Of a stretch of 39,350 nucleotides of DNA, positions 7,763 through 16,060 are shown piece by piece. The position numbers and the translations under genes are program-made. The notes under the pieces are model-generated. The model saw nothing but the letters and a program-made list of their open reading frames with translations. It searched no databases and was not told the DNA's origin. This DNA is from Betaproteobacteria bacterium RIFCSPLOWO2_02_FULL_63_19. GTDB lineage: Bacteria > Pseudomonadota > Gammaproteobacteria > Burkholderiales > SG8-39. The stretch covers positions 39,831 to 79,180 of the forward strand of contig MEQX01000108.1 in assembly GCA_001770415.1 (NCBI GenBank), in the 5' to 3' direction. Position 1 is the stretch's first letter. Each line of letters starts with the position of its first letter.

Positions 7763-8964
7763 AGGTGGTTGCCGCAGCGTTGAAGAACCTGTCGAGCAGC
7801 GGCGTGCGTCTGGAGCGGCTGCCGCCGCTGTCGCTGTATGTCCACATCCCCTGGTGCGTGCGCAAATGCCCGTACTGCGATTTCAATTCGCACGAAGCCA
7901 GAGACGATTTGCCCGAGGCGGCCTACGTCGCGGCACTGGTGCGCGACCTTGAGCAGGCGCTGCCGGCGATCTGGGGACGGCGCATCGTCAGCGTGTTCAT
8001 CGGTGGCGGCACGCCGAGCCTGTTTTCGGCGCAGGGGATCGATTCGTTGCTGTCAGCCTTGCGCGCACGCCTCGCGGTCGGCCCCGAGTGCGAGATCACG
8101 CTGGAGGCGAACCCGGGGACCTTCGAAGCCGAGAAATTTCGCGAATTCAGGTCGGCCGGCGTGAACCGGCTCTCGGTCGGCGTTCAGAGCTTCAATGCGC
8201 GGCACCTGAAGGCGCTCGGTCGTATCCACGACGATGCAGAGGCAAAGCGCGCAGTGGGCATGGCACTCGATAGGTTCGAGAACGTCAACCTCGATCTCAT
8301 GTACGGGCTGCCGGGGCAGACGCTTGCCGAAGCCGAATCGGATCTGCGGAGCGCCTTATCCTTCGGTGCACCGCATGTTTCCTACTACCATCTGACCATA
8401 GAACCGAACACCCTGTTTCACCGCCATCGGCCGAGCGTACCCGACGACGATGCCGCCGCGGCGATGCAGGAGATGATCGAGGGGCGGCTCGCCGATGCGG
8501 GCTACGCGCATTACGAAACCTCGGCCTACGCGATCCCGGACCGCGAATGCCGCCATAACCTGAACTACTGGCGCTTCGGGGATTACCTGGGCATCGGGGC
8601 CGGCGCGCATTCAAAGCTTTCCTTCCCGGACCGCATCGTCCGGCAGGTGCGCACCCGGCACCCCGCGGAGTACTTGAAGCGCGCCGCGAATGCCGTGCCG
8701 CTGCAGCAGGAGCAAGAGGTTGCGACGGCGGATGTGGCGTTCGAATTCATGATGAACGCTTTGCGTCTCACCGAAGGTTTTCCGGCTGCGCTGTTCACTG
8801 AGCGCACCGGTTTGCCGATCGCCGCGGCGGCAGGACCGCTCGATCAGGCCGAGGAGCGCGGGCTGATCACCCGCACTGACGGGCACATCAGGCCGACAGA
8901 GTTCGGGCGGCGTTTCCTTAATGACCTGTTGCAAATTTTTTTGAACGGGGAGCCGAAGGAATGA
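7759..8964 (+). CDS. hemW: Heme chaperone HemW (radical SAM, coproporphyrinogen III oxidase-like)
   Basis: The 401-residue protein carries the radical-SAM cluster motif C-x3-C-x2-C at Cys33, Cys37 and Cys40, followed by the fourth conserved Cys-less phenylalanine region (CDFNSH). It also has FIGGGTPSLF, EITLEANPG and NRLSVGVQSF, typical of the HemN/HemW superfamily, plus YHLTIEPNT and SAYAIPDRECRHNLNYW of the HemW branch. It lacks the long N-terminus of true HemN, so heme delivery rather than oxygen-independent coproporphyrinogen oxidation is the likely role. It overlaps rdgB upstream and a truncated HAD gene downstream. Confidence 0.94.
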   Translation: MKVVAAALKNLSSSGVRLERLPPLSLYVHIPWCVRKCPYCDFNSHEARDDLPEAAYVAALVRDLEQALPAIWGRRIVSVFIGGGTPSLFSAQGIDSLLSALRARLAVGPECEITLEANPGTFEAEKFREFRSAGVNRLSVGVQSFNARHLKALGRIHDDAEAKRAVGMALDRFENVNLDLMYGLPGQTLAEAESDLRSALSFGAPHVSYYHLTIEPNTLFHRHRPSVPDDDAAAAMQEMIEGRLADAGYAHYETSAYAIPDRECRHNLNYWRFGDYLGIGAGAHSKLSFPDRIVRQVRTRHPAEYLKRAANAVPLQQEQEVATADVAFEFMMNALRLTEGFPAALFTERTGLPIAAAAGPLDQAEERGLITRTDGHIRPTEFGRRFLNDLLQIFLNGEPKE

Positions 8965-9194
8965 CAGCAAGCCTGAAGAAAGTGAAGGTGCTCGCCTTCG
9001 ATGGCTTCGGCACCGTGGTCGACTGGCGCGCAAGCATTAATGCAGAGGGCCGGCCCCGCGGGTGCGACAAGCCGCCGAATGCGATGGATGCCGGTGAACT
9101 CGCCGCGAAAATGAGATTCAACAGTGGGATTGAGACAGCGCGCTTCAGACGCGCCGCTCAGATCTTCCTGAATATCACGTCCCAAACGCCATGA
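8961..9194 (+). pseudogene. N-terminal stub of a HAD-superfamily (haloacid dehalogenase type II) gene
   Basis: The frame starts at ATG 8961 in a four-base overlap with the hemW stop, so it was once translationally coupled. Its first 27 residues include VKVLAFDGFGTVVDWRASI, the start of type II haloacid dehalogenases with the nucleophilic Asp in the F-D-x-F-G-T motif. From about 9043 on all similarity is lost and the frame runs into the antisense of trmB. Only about one eighth of the approximately 230-residue enzyme is left; the rest was deleted, leaving trmB directly downstream in the opposite orientation. Confidence 0.75.
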
Positions 9195-9832
9195 CCCAGA
9201 CGCGCGCCGCGGGCTTCGAATCTGGTCTGCGGGCGCGAGTCGGGGCGCTCGGCGAATCCACCCGCAGTATTTCGCAGGACGGCCTCCCCGCGCAGCGTCT
9301 CAAGCATCTGCAGCGCGTAGTCTTCCCAGTCGGTGGCCAGGTGCAGAATCGCGCCGGACTTCATACGCGAGGCGAGCAGCGTGACAAACGGCGCCTGGAC
9401 AAGGCGCCGTTTGTGATGGCGTTTCTTGGGCCACGGGTCCGGAAAGAACACGTGCACGCCGTCCAGCGTCTGCGGCGCGATCATTTTCTGCAGTACCTCC
9501 ACGGCATCGTGCTGGATCACGCGCAGGTTGGACAACTTGAGCGCGTCGATGCGCTTGAGCAATGCGCCGACCCCGGGGGTATGAACTTCGATGCCCAGAA
9601 AGTCGAATTCCGGGTGCGCGTGTGCGATTGCCGCCGTGGTTTCGCCCATGCCGAATCCGATTTCGAGGATTTTCGGCGCGCTGCGGCCGAACAGGCGGTC
9701 CAGGTCGATCGGGGCGCTTTGAAAGGAAACGCCAAAAACGGGGAGCAGTTCGTCGACCGCGCGGCGCTGCGCCGCGGAAACACGCCCCTGGCGCAGCACG
9801 AAACTGCGGATGCCGCGGTGCTGTCGTTCCAA
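9158..9832 (-). CDS. trmB: tRNA (guanine-N7)-methyltransferase
   Basis: TrmB uses S-adenosylmethionine to methylate G46 in tRNA. Visible signatures are [10 protein letters not shown] (SAM site), [25 protein letters not shown] (TrmB's own P-D-P-W-P-K-x-R-H-x-K-R-R) and the final [16 protein letters not shown]. The conserved N-terminus [10 protein letters not shown] fixes where the protein must begin. No ATG lies nearby in frame. TTG 9832, giving 224 residues, is the best start; CTG overlapping the thiG stop is an alternative. It is the third gene of thiS-thiG-trmB. Confidence 0.92.
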   Translation of the reverse strand: MERQHRGIRSFVLRQGRVSAAQRRAVDELLPVFGVSFQSAPIDLDRLFGRSAPKILEIGFGMGETTAAIAHAHPEFDFLGIEVHTPGVGALLKRIDALKLSNLRVIQHDAVEVLQKMIAPQTLDGVHVFFPDPWPKKRHHKRRLVQAPFVTLLASRMKSGAILHLATDWEDYALQMLETLRGEAVLRNTAGGFAERPDSRPQTRFEARGARLGHGVWDVIFRKI

Positions 9833-9840
9833 GTGGTCGC

Positions 9841-10677
9841 TCAGGCGGTCTTGGGCTCGATCAGACCGGATGTCGGGGAACTTGGCGTAGCCGAATACAA
9901 CTTCCTCGGCATGCGTCCCGCGAGATAGGCGTCGCGCCCGGCCTCGACGGCTTTTTTCATCGCCTGCGCCATGAGCACCGGATTCTGCGCCTTGGCGATC
10001 GCGGTATTCATCAGCACGCCGTGGCATCCCAGTTCCATCGCGATCGCTGCGTCCGAGGCCGTACCCACGCCCGCATCGACGAACACCGGAACGCGGGCCT
10101 CGGCGAGAATGAGCTGCAGATTCCAAGGATTGAGTATGCCCATCCCGGAGCCGATCAGGGAGGCAAGCGGCATCACGGCGCAGCAGCCGATTTCCTCCAG
10201 GCGCTTGGCGATGATCGGGTCGTCGCTGGTGTAGACCATGACCTTGAAGCCATCACGCACGAGTGTTTCGGCCGCGTTGAGCGTCTCCATCACGTTGGGA
10301 AACAGCGTGTCCGGGTCGCCCAGTACCTCGAGTTTGACCAGGTCATGGCCGTCAAGAAGTTCGCGCGCAAGTCGAAGCGTGCGTACGGCATCGTCGGCCG
10401 TATAGCATCCGGCCGTGTTGGGCAGGTAGGTGTACCGGGAGGGCGGCACGGCGTCAAGCAACGACGGCTCGTTCGAATTTTGACCGATGTTGGTGCGCCG
10501 GATCGCCACCGTGACGATCTCCGCCCCGCTCGCCTCGACGGCAAGCCGGGTCTCATCAAAGTCCTTGTACTTGCCGGTTCCGATCAACAGTCGCGAGGTG
10601 TAGGTCCGGCCCGCGATTACCAGCGGATCGGCGCCCGCGTTCGCGCGCGCCGTGGCGCTGTTCACTGGTGCATTCAT
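9841..10677 (-). CDS. thiG: Thiazole synthase
   Basis: ThiG forms the thiazole ring of thiamin from deoxyxylulose phosphate, dehydroglycine or glycine imine, and the sulfur carried on ThiS thiocarboxylate. The 278-residue protein shows [11 protein letters not shown], the catalytic Lys in [10 protein letters not shown] (Lys115), [17 protein letters not shown] and [15 protein letters not shown] short extra N-terminus of about 17 residues precedes the conserved core. ATG 10677 is one base after the thiS stop, with a G-rich ribosome binding site inside thiS. Confidence 0.97.
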   Translation of the reverse strand: MNAPVNSATARANAGADPLVIAGRTYTSRLLIGTGKYKDFDETRLAVEASGAEIVTVAIRRTNIGQNSNEPSLLDAVPPSRYTYLPNTAGCYTADDAVRTLRLARELLDGHDLVKLEVLGDPDTLFPNVMETLNAAETLVRDGFKVMVYTSDDPIIAKRLEEIGCCAVMPLASLIGSGMGILNPWNLQLILAEARVPVFVDAGVGTASDAAIAMELGCHGVLMNTAIAKAQNPVLMAQAMKKAVEAGRDAYLAGRMPRKLYSATPSSPTSGLIEPKTA

Positions 10678-10678
10678 A

Positions 10679-10882
10679 TCAGCCCCCCCCGACCGCTGCC
10701 ACGATTTCCAGCGTATCGCCGTCGGCGAGCCGCGTTTCGGCATAGCGGCTGCGCGGTACGATTTCACCGTTCTTTTCGACGGCGACCCGCTTGCCGGCAA
10801 GTTCCAGCGCATCGAGGAGACGCTCGATGTTGGCACCGGGTTCAAGCTGGCGCGCTTGTCCATTGACCGATAGCTGAATCAT
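10679..10882 (-). CDS. thiS: Sulfur carrier protein ThiS
   Basis: A 67-residue ubiquitin-like protein ends in GGG, so the C-terminal Gly-Gly needed for thiocarboxylate formation is present. The ThiS pattern is clear: a short N-terminal beta hairpin, [14 protein letters not shown] in the middle, and L-x-D-G-D-x-L-E-I-V near the end. It sits directly before thiG, its partner. A purine-rich GGAGCGGGG lies before ATG 10882. Confidence 0.95.
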   Translation of the reverse strand: MIQLSVNGQARQLEPGANIERLLDALELAGKRVAVEKNGEIVPRSRYAETRLADGDTLEIVAAVGGG

Positions 10883-10925
10883 GCGGGCCCCGCTCCAAGT
10901 TTCTGCGTGGATTCGTGCGACAATT

Positions 10926-11825
10926 TTAGCATGCCGCTTCGCGGGTTCCTTCCTGAGCGTAGGCCGCTTCCCATGCGAGCAAGGCCTGCTTGCGCATGTC
11001 GCCCCAGCGGTAGCCGGCCAGGTCGCCGACGGAGCGAAGCACGCGGTGGCAGGGGATCAGCACCGCCACCGGATTGGAGCCGGCGGCGCTGCCCACCGCC
11101 CGTGCAGCGCCGGGATGGCCAATGGAGCGCGCCAGCGCGGAATAGCTGGTCACGAATCCCTCGGGCAGGCGCACAAGCGCTTCCCATACCTTGATCTGGA
11201 AATTGGTGCCGCGCAGGTGCAGTCGCAGTGACGCGCGTCCCCGCCCCCGGGGCGTAGCGGCGAACGCACGTGCTGCCAGCGCTCCGGTGCGTTGCGGATC
11301 GCGGACCCAGCGTGCGTTTGGCCACTCGTCGGCCAGCGCCCGCAGTTCGGCCGCGCGCCCTGCCGGGCCGATGAAACGAAGTGCGCAGATCCCCCGTTGC
11401 GTCACGGCGAGCAGGCATTCGCCGAACGGGGTCGGGTGATAACCGTAGCCGATTTCGATTCCCTCCCCGCGGCGGCGAATCTCGCCCGGCGTGACCGCCT
11501 CGCATTCGACCAGCAGATCGTGCAGACGTCCGGCGCCCGACAGGCCGGACGCGAGCGCCGCATCGAGCACGTTGGCGCACTCGCTCAGGCGGCGCTTGGC
11601 ATCCTCCTTGGTGAGAAACTGCAGGAACCGCTTCGGAGAGATCCCCGCCCAGCGCCCGAACAGGCGCTGGAAGTGATATTCGGACAAATGCACGCTGGCC
11701 GCGATTTCGGACAATTCGGGCTGACGGTGCCGGTTCGCCACGACGTAGCGGATGGCCCGTTCCACGCGCGCGTAGTCGCGTGATTGCTGTTTCAACTCAT
11801 CGAGGCGGGACATGGTTGTGTGCAT
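10926..11825 (-). CDS. AraC-type regulator fused to O6-methylguanine-DNA methyltransferase (Ada-like, lacking the zinc domain)
   Basis: Residues about 20-118 form an AraC-type DNA-binding domain (two helix-turn-helix units; [20 protein letters not shown] is typical). Residues about 130-290 form the suicide alkyltransferase domain, with [17 protein letters not shown]-like [15 protein letters not shown] and active-site Cys259. The N-terminal Ada zinc domain, whose Cys accepts methyl groups from phosphotriesters and turns Ada into an activator, is absent. It therefore repairs O6-alkylguanine, and how it would be switched on as a regulator is unclear. ATG 11813 is an alternative start. It diverges from the decarboxylase gene. 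Confidence 0.9.
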   Translation of the reverse strand: MHTTMSRLDELKQQSRDYARVERAIRYVVANRHRQPELSEIAASVHLSEYHFQRLFGRWAGISPKRFLQFLTKEDAKRRLSECANVLDAALASGLSGAGRLHDLLVECEAVTPGEIRRRGEGIEIGYGYHPTPFGECLLAVTQRGICALRFIGPAGRAAELRALADEWPNARWVRDPQRTGALAARAFAATPRGRGRASLRLHLRGTNFQIKVWEALVRLPEGFVTSYSALARSIGHPGAARAVGSAAGSNPVAVLIPCHRVLRSVGDLAGYRWGDMRKQALLAWEAAYAQEGTREAAC

Positions 11826-11929
11826 GCCGCGAGTCTAGTGCCGGGCGCCGGTTCAGGCCACCCGTTTCTTGCTCTTTGCTTACGCGGGCCCGTCGTTGCC
11901 GGTTGCAGCCCGCTTGCGCGGCGTCGCAG

Positions 11930-11958
11930 TTGGCCCGTCAGACAAAGCATCGTAGAAT
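11930..11958 (+). promoter_or_regulatory. Probable sigma-70 promoter of the amino-acid decarboxylase gene
   Basis: TTGGCC (11930-11935) and TAGAAT (11953-11958) are 17 bp apart. The predicted transcript has a roughly 60-nt leader before ATG 12025 with a small GC hairpin (CGCCGC..GCGGCG, about 11962-11976). Confidence 0.55.
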
Positions 11959-12024
11959 CAACGCCGCGCAGCGGCGCGAAGCCACGCGCGAAATGTGCCG
12001 CCGCCTGTACACAGGGAGTACGCC

Positions 12025-14274
12025 ATGAAGTTTCGCTTTCCCGTCGTCATCATCGACGAGGACTTCCGTTCGGAAAACGTCAGCGGTTCGGAGATACGCG
12101 CGCTCGCCAAAGCGATGGAAGGAGAAGGTATGGAAGTGCTCGGCGTAACCAGCTACGGCGACCTGTCTCAATTCGCGCAGCAGCAGAGCCGCGCCTCGGC
12201 GTTCATCCTTTCGATCGACGACGAGGAATTTCCCCCGGGCCCGGAAATTGCCCCGGCATTGGTGAACCTGCGCGCGTTCATCAAGGAAATTCGCTTCAAG
12301 AACTCGGAGATTCCGATTTACCTCTATGGCGAGACGCGCACCTCGCATCACATCCCAAATGACATCCTGCGCGAGCTACACGGCTTCATCCACATGTTCG
12401 AGGAAACACCAGAGTTTCTCGCACGCCACGTGATCCGTGAAGCCAGGTCGTATCTTGACTCGCTTGCGCCGCCGTTCTTTCGTGCGCTCGTGCATTACGC
12501 GCAGGACGGATCGTATTCGTGGCACTGTCCGGGTCACTCGGGGGGTGTGGCATTCCTGAAATCGCCGATCGGCCAGATGTTCCACCAGTTCTTCGGCGAG
12601 AACATGCTGCGCGCCGACGTCTGCAATGCCGTGGAGGAACTCGGCCAGCTCCTCGACCATAGCGGGCCGGTGGCGGCCTCCGAGCGCAACGCGGCGCGCA
12701 TTTTCAACGCCGATCACTGTTTCTTCGTCACCAACGGAACCAGCACCAGCAACAAGATCGTTTGGCACGCCAGCGTTGCACCGGATGACATCGTGGTGGT
12801 GGACCGGAATTGCCACAAGTCGATTCTGCATGCGCTTACCATGACCGGCGCCATTCCGGTTTTCCTGACGCCCAAACGCAATCATCTGGGGATCATCGGG
12901 CCGATCCCGTTGGAGGAATTTCGCCCGGAGAACATCCAGAAGAAGATCGACGCGAACCCGCTTGCGCGCAACGCCAAGAACAAGCGGCCGCGCATCCTCA
13001 CCATTACCCAAAGCACGTACGACGGCGTCGTCTACAACGTGGAAATGCTGAAGGACATGCTGAATTCATCCATCGATACGCTGCATTTCGACGAAGCCTG
13101 GCTCCCGCACGCGGCGTTCCACGAGTACTACAGGAACATGCACGCGATCGGCCGTGACCGGCCGCGTTCGAAGGATGCGATGATTTTCGCGACGCACTCC
13201 ACCCATAAGCTGCTCGCGGGGATTTCCCAGGCGTCGCAGATCCTGGTGCAGGAGAGCGAAACCCGCAAGCTCGACCGCCACACGTTCAACGAAGCCTATC
13301 TGATGCACAGTTCGACCTCACCGCAGTACGCGATCATCGCCTCATGCGACGTCGCCGCGGCGATGATGGAGCCGCCAGGCGGAACCGCACTGGTCGAGGA
13401 GTCCATTGCCGAGGCGGTGGACTTCCGCCGCGCCATGCGCAAGGTCGGCGACGAATGGGGCAAGGACTGGTGGTTCAAGGTCTGGGGCCCGGAAAAGCTC
13501 TCCGACGACGGAATCGGCTCGCGCGAGCAGTGGATGCTCAAGGCGCACGAGAAGTGGCACGGTTTCGGGGAGCTTGCCCAAGGATTCAACATGCTCGACC
13601 CGATCAAGGCCACCATCGTGACACCGGGACTGGACGTGTCCGGACGGTTCGCCAAGAGCGGGATTCCGGCCGCGATCCTCACCAAGTTCCTCGCCGAGCA
13701 CGGGGTCATCGTCGAGAAGACCGGCCTGTACTCGTTCTTCATCATGTTCACGATCGGAATCACCAAGGGGCGCTGGAACACGCTGTTGACCGCGCTGCAA
13801 CAGTTCAAGGACGACTACGACCGGAACCAGCCGATGTGGCGCATCCTGCCCGAATTCTGCGCCAAGTTCCCGCGCTACGAGGGTGTGGGCCTGAGCGATC
13901 TGTGCCGGCAGATCCACGACATGTACAAGGCGAATGACGTGGCCCGCGTGACCACGGAGATGTACCTATCGAATATGGCCCCGGCAATGAAACCCTCGGA
14001 CGCGTTCGCAAGCATGGCGCACGGCGAAATCGACCGCGTCGAGATCGACCAGCTGGAGAGGCGCATTACCAGCGTGTTGCTGACGCCGTATCCTCCGGGG
14101 ATCCCGCTGCTGATACCGGGCGAGCGCTTCAATCGGACGATCGTGGAGTACCTGCAGTTCGCGCGTACCTTCAACGAAATGTTCCCCGGTTTCGAGACCG
14201 ACATCCACGGTCTGGTGAAAGAGCAGATAAACGGCCGCGCGCGTTACTACGTCGACTGCGTACGGCAGGCCTGA
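12025..14274 (+). CDS. Orn/Lys/Arg decarboxylase family protein (fold III-like biodegradative type)
   Basis: The 749-residue protein has the three parts of inducible bacterial arginine/lysine/ornithine decarboxylases. These are a CheY-like wing domain (about 1-130), the PLP-binding core (about 135-560), and a C-terminal domain ending near PGFETDIHG. In the core, HCPGHSGGVAFLKSP and FVTNGTSTSNKIV surround the cofactor phosphate, and THSTHKLLAG holds the Schiff-base lysine (Lys395), with FDEAW before it. Such enzymes make agmatine, cadaverine or putrescine and consume a proton, aiding acid tolerance. Substrate cannot be assigned from sequence by eye; betaproteobacterial homologues are usually named arginine or lysine decarboxylase. 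ATG 12025 follows AGGGAG. Confidence 0.92.
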   Translation: MKFRFPVVIIDEDFRSENVSGSEIRALAKAMEGEGMEVLGVTSYGDLSQFAQQQSRASAFILSIDDEEFPPGPEIAPALVNLRAFIKEIRFKNSEIPIYLYGETRTSHHIPNDILRELHGFIHMFEETPEFLARHVIREARSYLDSLAPPFFRALVHYAQDGSYSWHCPGHSGGVAFLKSPIGQMFHQFFGENMLRADVCNAVEELGQLLDHSGPVAASERNAARIFNADHCFFVTNGTSTSNKIVWHASVAPDDIVVVDRNCHKSILHALTMTGAIPVFLTPKRNHLGIIGPIPLEEFRPENIQKKIDANPLARNAKNKRPRILTITQSTYDGVVYNVEMLKDMLNSSIDTLHFDEAWLPHAAFHEYYRNMHAIGRDRPRSKDAMIFATHSTHKLLAGISQASQILVQESETRKLDRHTFNEAYLMHSSTSPQYAIIASCDVAAAMMEPPGGTALVEESIAEAVDFRRAMRKVGDEWGKDWWFKVWGPEKLSDDGIGSREQWMLKAHEKWHGFGELAQGFNMLDPIKATIVTPGLDVSGRFAKSGIPAAILTKFLAEHGVIVEKTGLYSFFIMFTIGITKGRWNTLLTALQQFKDDYDRNQPMWRILPEFCAKFPRYEGVGLSDLCRQIHDMYKANDVARVTTEMYLSNMAPAMKPSDAFASMAHGEIDRVEIDQLERRITSVLLTPYPPGIPLLIPGERFNRTIVEYLQFARTFNEMFPGFETDIHGLVKEQINGRARYYVDCVRQA

Positions 14275-14305
14275 TCCGGCGCTGCCGTGGATAGGCTGCC
14301 GAGGG

Positions 14306-14725
14306 CTACTTCGTGCCGGACTGCTTCTCGAGCGCTGCCCTCGTGCGGCGATTCGATCCCGTGGCGGGCAGCGCCGGGGCGGGTCGTCGTCCGTCCAGCT
14401 TGTGCAATATTCCGAGTATGGGATGACGCAGCAGCATGCGTGGTCCGGCCCAGCGCATCACCACGCGCACCCGCTCGCGCATCGGTGCGCTGTAGCAGTG
14501 GACCACGCAGTTGGCGCAGGTGGGCTTGGCGTCGCCGAACACGCAGCGCCGCAAACGTCGTTCCGCGTAGGCGAGCAGTTCAGCGCACTCACTGCAAACC
14601 GGGGCCCGATCGCGGTGTTCTTGCCCGCGGCAATACAAGCGCAGCATCGCCTCGATGGTTTTCAGCTCGCGGGCGCGGCGCATGACGCTCTTGTCTGTCC
14701 TGAATTCGATGACGTTGCGGGGCAT
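14306..14725 (-). CDS. ygbA: YgbA-like, nitric-oxide-linked cysteine-rich protein
   Basis: The 139-residue protein matches the YgbA_NO family (nitrous oxide-stimulated promoter protein): RELKTIEAMLRLYC, then CSECAELLAYAERRL, CVFGDAKPTCANCVVHCY and RMLLRHP. Seven Cys (32, 44, 47, 61, 70, 73, 77) suggest a metal or iron-sulfur site. In E. coli ygbA is induced by nitric oxide through NsrR; its biochemical role is not settled. ATG 14725 is preferred to 14938 because the conserved core begins 20 residues later. The C-terminal basic tail beyond residue 112 is not conserved in style. Confidence 0.85.
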   Translation of the reverse strand: MPRNVIEFRTDKSVMRRARELKTIEAMLRLYCRGQEHRDRAPVCSECAELLAYAERRLRRCVFGDAKPTCANCVVHCYSAPMRERVRVVMRWAGPRMLLRHPILGILHKLDGRRPAPALPATGSNRRTRAALEKQSGTK

Positions 14726-14777
14726 GAGGAATGATCGGTTCGCATGGCCGTGCGCCGGAAGTGGTGCGCACAGGCCA

Positions 14778-14821
14778 ACGATACCGCGATCCACCCCCAG
14801 TGCCGCCTTGATGTGCGTCAA
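14778..14821 (-). promoter_or_regulatory. FNR/DNR-type box and -10 element upstream of ygbA
   Basis: Positions 14808-14821 read TTGAT-N4-GTCAA, a 9 of 10 match to the FNR consensus and the form preferred by NO-sensing DNR/NNR regulators. On the minus strand a -10-like TATCGT lies at 14778-14783. The predicted start near 14771 places the box centre at about -43, the activating position for this family. This agrees with the known NO response of ygbA homologues. Confidence 0.6.
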
Positions 14822-14972
14822 AGCTTCGCCCGGAAGGCTCGAGCGCTCGCGCTTCCGCATTTTGCGGCGCCGGATCGGCGATCGGCGCGGCGGAACCGGG
14901 ACGTTGGCGGTGGCGGAACATGGGCAACCGGGACGCACGGACGGCGGAATACTGGATAGACTGAATCTGTTC

Positions 14973-14978
14973 TAGAAT
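14973..14978 (+). promoter_or_regulatory. -10 element (TAGAAT) of the tRNA-Gly gene
   Basis: TAGAAT ends 11 bp before the mature tRNA 5' end, a normal distance for a short leader. The -35 region is poor (CTGGAT at 14952-14957, 15-bp spacer). Confidence 0.4.
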
Positions 14979-14989
14979 CCGGCCCTCAA

Positions 14990-15063
14990 GCGGGTGTAGT
15001 TCAATGGCAGAACGAAAGCTTCCCAAGCTTAAGACGAGGGTTCGATTCCCTTCACCCGCTCCA
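14990..15063 (+). tRNA. glyU: tRNA-Gly (anticodon CCC)
   Basis: A 74-nt cloverleaf: acceptor arms GCGGGTG (14990-14996) and CACCCGC are complementary, the D-arm is GTTC..GAAC, and the anticodon arm AAGC-TTCCCAA-GCTT gives anticodon CCC. The T-arm contains GGTTCGATTCC, and the CCA end is encoded (15061-15063). It reads codon GGG and closely resembles E. coli glyU. Confidence 0.97.
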
Positions 15064-15100
15064 CCTTGCCGCTGAGCTGACCGCATGCCGCGCTCTGATC

Positions 15101-16006
15101 ATGTCCACCTCGTTTGACGGACGACTGGTCGTTGCGATTTCCTCGCGGGCGCTGTTTGATCTCGAGGAAAGCAACCGCGTGTTCGAGGAGCAGGGGGTGG
15201 AGGCCTATTACCGCTACCAGCGCGAGCATGAAGACGAACGCTTGGCTCCTGGCATCGCGTTTGGATTGGTCAGGAAGCTGCTTGCGCTCAATACACTGCC
15301 TCCGGTGCGCCCGCGCGTGGAAGTCATCCTGCTTTCGCGCAACACCGCCGATACCGGGCTTCGTATCATGACTTCCATCGAGCACTACGAGCTGGATATC
15401 TCGCGGGCGGCGTTTACCGGGGGCGAGAGCACTTATCCCTACGTTCCCGCGTTCGACGCGCATCTGTTCCTGTCGGCGAATCCGGTTGACGTACGCAAGG
15501 CGCTGGACGCGGGGCATGCGGCCGCGACCATTCTGCCGTCCAATGTCGGACAGAACGTGGCGCAGACGGATCAACTGCGGATTGCCTTCGACGGCGACGC
15601 GGTTCTGTTTTCCGACGAGGCGGAACGCGTCTACAAGAAGGACGGACTGAGTGCATTTACCGCGAGCGAGGTAACCGCGGCCCGGGAGCCCCTGTCGGGC
15701 GGGCCGTTCAAGAACTTTCTCGCTGCGCTGCATCGCCTCCAGTCGGAGTATTCTCCCGATGCCGCGCCGATCCGCACCGGGCTGGTCACCGCGCGCAGCG
15801 CGCCGGCGCACGAGAGGGTGGTGCGGACGCTGCGCGCCTGGAACATCCGCATCGATGAGGCGCTGTTTCTGGGCGGGCTCGAAAAGGGCAGGTTCTTGAA
15901 GGCCTTCGGCGCGGACATCTATTTCGACGATCAGCGAGGACACTGCGACTCGGCCAGCCAGCACGTTGCCACCGGCCATGTCCCGTTCGGCGTCGCCAAC
16001 GAGTAG
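15101..16006 (+). CDS. Cytosolic 5'-nucleotidase (PF06189 family)
   Basis: The 301-residue protein belongs to the family related to animal NT5C1-type 5'-nucleotidases. Visible marks are VVAISSRALFDLEESN at the start, HEDERLAPGIAFGLVRKLLALN, VEVILLSRNTADTGLRI, LFLSANPVDVRKAL, RIAFDGDAVLFSDE with the paired acidic residues of the HAD-like active site, and DALFLGG-like EALFLGGLEKG. It probably removes phosphate from AMP or other nucleoside monophosphates in the cytoplasm. It lies just after the tRNA gene and before mutY. No strong ribosome binding site precedes ATG 15101. Confidence 0.88.
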   Translation: MSTSFDGRLVVAISSRALFDLEESNRVFEEQGVEAYYRYQREHEDERLAPGIAFGLVRKLLALNTLPPVRPRVEVILLSRNTADTGLRIMTSIEHYELDISRAAFTGGESTYPYVPAFDAHLFLSANPVDVRKALDAGHAAATILPSNVGQNVAQTDQLRIAFDGDAVLFSDEAERVYKKDGLSAFTASEVTAAREPLSGGPFKNFLAALHRLQSEYSPDAAPIRTGLVTARSAPAHERVVRTLRAWNIRIDEALFLGGLEKGRFLKAFGADIYFDDQRGHCDSASQHVATGHVPFGVANE

Positions 16007-16060
16007 CGGCCGCGCTTGCTGAAACAGGCTTTTCGGGGCGGCGCGCGGTTTCATCACGCA

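Noticed and set aside
9562..10866. 434-codon plus-strand frame over trmB and thiG
   Set aside because: Antisense to two firmly identified genes, with no recognisable domain.
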